DNA from: an uncultured candidate division Zixibacteria bacterium
Lineage (GTDB): Bacteria; Zixibacteria; MSB-5A5; GN15; FEB-12
Reading direction: 5' to 3'
Assembly (NCBI GenBank): GCA_913009765.1
Contig: CAJVYT010000145.1
Location: forward strand, 1-9,662
Length of the DNA stretch: 9,662 bases
Shown here piece after piece: positions 6,589-9,662 of the stretch. A model generated the notes under the pieces. The model did not search any database and had not been told where the DNA came from. It saw only the letters and a list, made by a program, of their open reading frames with translations. Every line of letters starts with the position of its first letter. Within the stretch, counting starts at the first letter, position 1. A program made the position numbers and the translations under genes.

Positions 6589-7602
6589 TTACTTCATATC
6601 TACAAAATCTTGCAATAGGTTTTGCATCGTTGTTAAACGTTCACTTACTTTATCGACATTTTTTACAGCTGACCGCAGTGAACCGGCAGCTCTTTCCTGT
6701 AAATCGTTTAGTTTTGAAACATTTTCATGGAGAGCATTGAGCAATTCAGAAAATTTTCTGCTTCCTGCAGAAATTCCGGCTTCCCTATAAATAGCTGAAA
6801 TAGATGCTAAAAATCCATACAAATGCCCCGGTGAACTTGGAATTACTTTTTTCATTAAGGCATATTTAAACAGCTGCTCTTGTTCATGTGTAAGGAGTTG
6901 GTTGTAAATTGCCTCAGCCGGAAGATACATCAACGCAAATTCAGTAGAGTTTTCATCGGGACAGATATACTTTTCGCTGATAGCATCAATATGTTTTTTT
7001 ACTGCTTGAGCAAATTCTTTTTCAGCTTTTATTTTTCCCTGTTCATCGGAGACAGCAATAAGCCGATTATATGACTCAAGAGGAAATTTAGAATCTATTG
7101 GAATCAACCGTTCATTTAATTTTACAACAGCATCAACCCGAACATTATTTTTAAAACTATACTGAAATTCTAATAGAACATCAGGTAAAATTTCACGTAA
7201 TAAATTTTCAAGCAGAATTTCACCAAACTGCCCTCTCATTTTAGGAGGCTTCAAGATATCTGAAAGTGACTGAATATTTTTGCCGATAGTTTCAAGATTT
7301 TGTGTTTGAGTTGAAAGCTGCCCCAGTTTGTTTTCTATATCATTTACAACAGCAAGACGCTTATCAATAGCAGCATTACCCTCTGCTAATCTATTATAAA
7401 GAGTCTGATTTGCTTTTTCAACAGAATCTTTTAAAGTTATCAAACCTTCTAATTGCTGTTTTGTCAGCTCAGTCTTTAATTCAGAAAGGATTGTAGAAGA
7501 TGTATCTTCTGATTTATTTTTCTTAGCACGCAACAGCAGTATTGTCGTAATAATAATATTTACAACTACTGCCGTTAATAAAACGAGCATCAACAGATCC
7601 AT
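6589..7602 (-). CDS. rmuC: DNA recombination protein RmuC
   Basis: The RmuC family limits recombination between inverted repeats in E. coli and is predicted to carry a PD-(D/E)XK-like nuclease fold; its substrate is not settled. The 337-residue product has an N-terminal membrane anchor (about 4-24, LLMLVLLTAVVVNIIITTIL) with a basic RAKKNK stop-transfer, then a coiled-coil region (about 35-115). The conserved RmuC core begins at PPKMRGQFGE (119-128). Candidate nuclease residues are Glu128, Asp157 (RVDAVVKL) and Asp170-x-Lys172 (IPIDSKFPLESY); later family motifs are MYLPAEAIYNQ (225-235) and the helical C-terminus. It is shorter than E. coli RmuC (about 475), mainly in the coiled coil and tail. 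ATG 7602 follows a GAAGAG-like ribosome site and lies 13 bp after the stop of the upstream protease gene, indicating one transcript. Confidence 0.93.
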   Translation of the reverse strand: MDLLMLVLLTAVVVNIIITTILLLRAKKNKSEDTSSTILSELKTELTKQQLEGLITLKDSVEKANQTLYNRLAEGNAAIDKRLAVVNDIENKLGQLSTQTQNLETIGKNIQSLSDILKPPKMRGQFGEILLENLLREILPDVLLEFQYSFKNNVRVDAVVKLNERLIPIDSKFPLESYNRLIAVSDEQGKIKAEKEFAQAVKKHIDAISEKYICPDENSTEFALMYLPAEAIYNQLLTHEQEQLFKYALMKKVIPSSPGHLYGFLASISAIYREAGISAGSRKFSELLNALHENVSKLNDLQERAAGSLRSAVKNVDKVSERLTTMQNLLQDFVDMK

Positions 7603-7615
7603 GTAAGCTCTTCTA

Positions 7616-9184
7616 CTAATTTTGTAACAGTGAAAAATCCGTTTTCTTATTCAACTTCATAGGTAATACATTCTTCTTGACCTTGAAAAATAATTTATGT
7701 TTTGTATCATCAAAATATTTATCTGATGGATTTAAACTCCAAATATATTTAGCGATAAGAAGATTAGAGGCATAATCATAGACACCAACTTCATTGCGGT
7801 CATACCGAATACCAAATCGATAACCCAAAAATTCTTTTTCGAGCTTATATTGTTCATTAAACAACGATGAACTCTTTCCAGCTAAAGACTGCTCTTTATC
7901 AAATAAAATATTACCGGCAACAGTATCTTTTTCTTGAGCACTGATTTCAAAAGTATAGAACTTCTTATCTTCTCTTATAATGATTCCATTAGCATTATAA
8001 ATCTCTTTTTTGGCATCATTAATCCCAGGCGTTAATTGAGCATTTTTCAAAACATCATCAAGGTAACTGCGAAAATCAGTTTGTAGGTCATCCCAGTTTT
8101 TCAGTTTGACACTTGCTACAAATTTCTGTTTTATATCATCAGCAGATAAAAATAACAGTGTTTTAAAATCACCGCTAAGTTCTCTATATAATTTAAAATA
8201 CGAATCGATTCCTAACCTATCAATCAAATAGCCGGAGAATAATCCGGCAACTGAATATGCAATATTTGAGGTAGCTACTTTGTTAAAATCAGAAAAAGTT
8301 ATAATAGAATCTAAGGAAACGATATCTTCAGCAAGAAGATATTCACCTATAACTGCCAAAGTCTTCGGTGCTTTCCCCCATCGCCCACCTAAGTCTACTG
8401 CTATCCCCTCACGCATCAACGGTAACGTGTAGAGTGGTAATTTACGTAGTTTTATATTTACTAACAGATGAACTATCTCGTGATAATGTGGGAAAAAAGC
8501 AGAGATAATATCATTTGACGGCATATCATACGTACCTTTTACCAAATGACCTGTTATTTCTTTCACTTGGCTGTCAGACTCACAATAGATATATTCAATT
8601 TTCTTTTCAGCAATCATTTTCAAGTCATCATTTGAAAGTTGTAATTTCTTTGCCATTGACTCAATAAAATTATCTGCTGCAGCTAAATTGATTTCATTTA
8701 AACTGTTTTCTAAAGAACTGTCATATCTGATATTAAAATATTTTGTCTGTTTTGTTGCCCAACCGGCAGCATAATATTCCTGCGGAAAAGTCAGCCAGAA
8801 ATAATTATCAACATTTCTCATATAATATGTATATTCAGTCAATTCACCTTTTACTAATGCAGAATATTTAAGTGTAGAAAATCCTCTTGGTAATTTTGAA
8901 GATCTTTTTACCGGAGGCTGCAAATGATTACGCATGGTTTCTATATCTTTTACAACCGGCGAATAACAATCTATTTTTAGGGGGATATTTTCATATTCAA
9001 TACCAAACCTTGAGGCTCTCTCGCGACATTCGGCTGTCCAAAGATAATAGGCAGATTCAATATTTCCCGACACAATAAGATCAAAATATCCGGCTAAGGT
9101 ACCTACATTTGATTCAGCTTTAAGCATTGCTGAAGGTAGAATTATTGCTATAATCAGTAATGAAACATATAAGTTTTTAATCAT
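7616..9184 (-). CDS. Secreted HExxH metalloprotease of gluzincin (peptidase MA-like) type
   Basis: The 522-residue protein begins with a Sec signal peptide (MIKNLYVSLLIIAIILPSAM then LKAES), with a likely cleavage after LKA at about 23. A zinc-metallopeptidase site is visible as HEIVH (235-239) followed by Glu259 in REGIAVDLGG, giving HExxH-x19-E. This spacing is close to the M1-type gluzincin pattern (HExxH-x18-E), with the usual EG-(I/F)-A context. The later AYSVAGLFSGYLIDRLG stretch (about 309-325) resembles the helix after the active site in Peptidase-MA-like proteins. The N-terminal 200 residues and the C-terminal part (about 385-522, beta-rich) match nothing I recognise. Substrate unknown; location periplasm or outside. 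The frame is open to TTG 9205, but GGAG (9194-9191) lies 6 nt before ATG 9184, so ATG is the start. It is the first gene of the leftward set with rmuC and sthA. Confidence 0.75.
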   Translation of the reverse strand: MIKNLYVSLLIIAIILPSAMLKAESNVGTLAGYFDLIVSGNIESAYYLWTAECRERASRFGIEYENIPLKIDCYSPVVKDIETMRNHLQPPVKRSSKLPRGFSTLKYSALVKGELTEYTYYMRNVDNYFWLTFPQEYYAAGWATKQTKYFNIRYDSSLENSLNEINLAAADNFIESMAKKLQLSNDDLKMIAEKKIEYIYCESDSQVKEITGHLVKGTYDMPSNDIISAFFPHYHEIVHLLVNIKLRKLPLYTLPLMREGIAVDLGGRWGKAPKTLAVIGEYLLAEDIVSLDSIITFSDFNKVATSNIAYSVAGLFSGYLIDRLGIDSYFKLYRELSGDFKTLLFLSADDIKQKFVASVKLKNWDDLQTDFRSYLDDVLKNAQLTPGINDAKKEIYNANGIIIREDKKFYTFEISAQEKDTVAGNILFDKEQSLAGKSSSLFNEQYKLEKEFLGYRFGIRYDRNEVGVYDYASNLLIAKYIWSLNPSDKYFDDTKHKLFFKVKKNVLPMKLNKKTDFSLLQN

Positions 9185-9190
9185 TCCAAA

Positions 9191-9194
9191 CTCC
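9191..9194 (-). promoter_or_regulatory. Shine-Dalgarno fixing the protease start
   Basis: GGAG on the minus strand is 6 nt before ATG 9184. The in-frame TTG at 9205 lies upstream of it and so is not the start. This removes 7 spurious residues in front of the signal peptide. Confidence 0.65.
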
Positions 9195-9223
9195 AATAGA
9201 TTCAATTATTATTACTTTATGAG

Positions 9224-9236
9224 TTATACAGTATAA
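9224..9236. promoter_or_regulatory. Palindrome overlapping the likely promoter of the protease-rmuC-sthA set
   Basis: TTATAC-A-GTATAA is a perfect 6+1+6 palindrome 40 bp before the protease ATG. On the minus strand it contains TATACT, a good -10 candidate. The matching -35 position would be an A/T run with no recognisable consensus. On the plus strand it contains TATAAT, but no rightward gene follows. It could be the promoter core, an operator, or both. Confidence 0.35.
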
Positions 9237-9250
9237 TATAAAAAGAGCTT

Positions 9251-9279
9251 AAAAAAAACCCCTTTTCTAAGGGGTTTTT
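9251..9279 (-). terminator. Rho-independent terminator after the outer-membrane gene
   Basis: Read leftwards, AAAAACCCCTT (9279-9269) pairs with AAGGGGTTTTT (9264-9254) around a 4-nt loop. A run of eight T on that strand (9258-9251) overlaps the 3' arm. It lies 20 bp after the stop of the leftward gene at 9300 and before the protease promoter region, so it insulates the two. The stem is nearly symmetric but nothing rightward needs it. Confidence 0.88.
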
Positions 9280-9299
9280 AATATATCTATATTTTCTGT

Positions 9300-9556
9300 T
9301 TAAAACGTAAATCCAATGGAAAAACGCTGTGTAGAGGATAATCTTCCAAAATCCTGCCAGGCATAGTCAATAAACAGATTTGATTCTTCCCCCAAATTTG
9401 TCTTAAGACCGCCGCCAAAGGCTAATCCTTCTTCATCATAATTTATTTTATATCCCCCACGGAGAAAATACTTATTATCATAAGCAAATTGAGTCCCAAA
9501 CGAACCCTGCTCAGGATTATCATTGGGATGTTTTAATTCCGAAAGTAACGTTAAAA
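9300..9556 (-). CDS. PorV/PorQ-like outer-membrane beta-barrel protein, C-terminal fragment
   Basis: About 85 codons precede the TAA at 9302-9300. The peptide has alternating hydrophobic/polar strands and the segments YFLRGGYKINYDEEGLAFGG, IDYAWQDFGRLSSTQRFSIG and a terminal FTF. The closing aromatic Phe is the usual sorting signal for outer-membrane barrels. The YDEEGLAFGGG-to-IDYAW-x-FG pattern resembles the C-terminus of the PorV/PorQ (FadL-like/UPF0164-type) proteins seen in FCB-group bacteria. Which subfamily it belongs to, and whether it links to type IX secretion, cannot be decided from this piece. The cut at 9556 is a sequencing artefact (adapter joined here), not a natural truncation; the real gene should continue upstream. 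It is followed by a strong terminator. Confidence 0.65.
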
Positions 9557-9614
9557 AGATCGGAAGAGCGTCGTGTAGGGAAAGAGTGTAGATCTCGGTG
9601 GTCGCCGTATCATT
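9557..9614. other. Illumina TruSeq universal adapter (contamination)
   Basis: The 58 bases begin AGATCGGAAGAGCGTCGTG and end GTCGCCGTATCATT. They match, over the full length, my recollection of the reverse complement of the TruSeq universal/P5 adapter. GC content and composition also differ sharply from the surrounding genome. This is read-through of a short library insert, not organism DNA. Confidence 0.98.
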
Positions 9615-9662
9615 AAAAAAAAAAACAGAATAACAAACTCACAGCACGTTATGATTCAACTT
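9615..9662. other. Post-adapter poly-A and read noise
   Basis: Eleven A directly follow the adapter, then about 37 bases with no recognisable content. Poly-A followed by random calls is what Illumina reads give when they run past the end of the adapter. No biological feature should be called here. Confidence 0.85.

Noticed and set aside
6880..7074. Plus-strand 64-codon frame inside rmuC
   Set aside because: It is antisense to the conserved RmuC core, and its Phe-rich composition is the shadow of Lys-rich helices.
8887..9078. Plus-strand 63-codon frame inside the protease gene
   Set aside because: It is antisense to the protease N-terminal region, with no ribosome site or family match.
9557..9662. 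Foreign high-GC insertion or regulatory element at the right end
   Set aside because: The sequence is the Illumina universal adapter followed by poly-A, a technical artefact.

Overview
The window looks like a complete metagenome-style contig from an AT-rich, Gram-negative bacterium. The Gram-negative call rests on a beta-barrel outer-membrane protein tail at the right end and a secreted protein with a signal peptide. The flavour (PorV/PorQ-like barrel ending in Phe, low GC, several TTG/GTG-compatible starts) suggests the FCB group or a related candidate phylum. That placement is an inference and I would not push it below superphylum level. Both contig ends are informative: the left end lies inside a multicopy-type IS3-family element, and the right end is not biological, being an Illumina adapter followed by poly-A and read noise.

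Layout. Positions 1-123 are the right end of an IS3-family insertion sequence (C-terminus of the OrfB transposase plus terminal inverted repeat). It has landed in a leftward gene whose first 55 codons remain (124-290). From 415 rightwards runs the classic replication/repair cluster dnaX (415-2124), ebfC/ybaB (2195-2524) and recR (2543-3142). A large gene for a polytopic membrane protein with C-terminal TPR repeats (3149-5143) follows only 6 bp after recR. It meets, stop to stop with 3 bp between, a leftward three-gene set: secreted gluzincin-type metalloprotease (9184-7616), rmuC (7602-6589) and a soluble transhydrogenase sthA (6547-5147). A strong terminator (9251-9279) separates this set from the last leftward gene, the C-terminal 85 or so codons of a PorV/PorQ-like outer-membrane barrel (9300-9556). 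Positions 9557-9662 are adapter and junk.

How the genes work together. DnaX (clamp-loader tau/gamma), EbfC (nucleoid-associated DNA binder) and RecR (RecFOR gap repair) form a widely conserved DNA replication and repair operon. RmuC, in the opposing operon, is also a DNA-recombination-linked family, but it is flanked by a protease and a redox enzyme with no obvious shared pathway. The most notable regulatory element is inside dnaX: an in-frame A AAA AAG heptamer within a run of ten A at the domain III/IV linker. A -1 shift there reaches a TAA three codons on, predicting a gamma-type short product. No CRISPR array, rRNA, tRNA or previously undescribed multi-gene system was seen.
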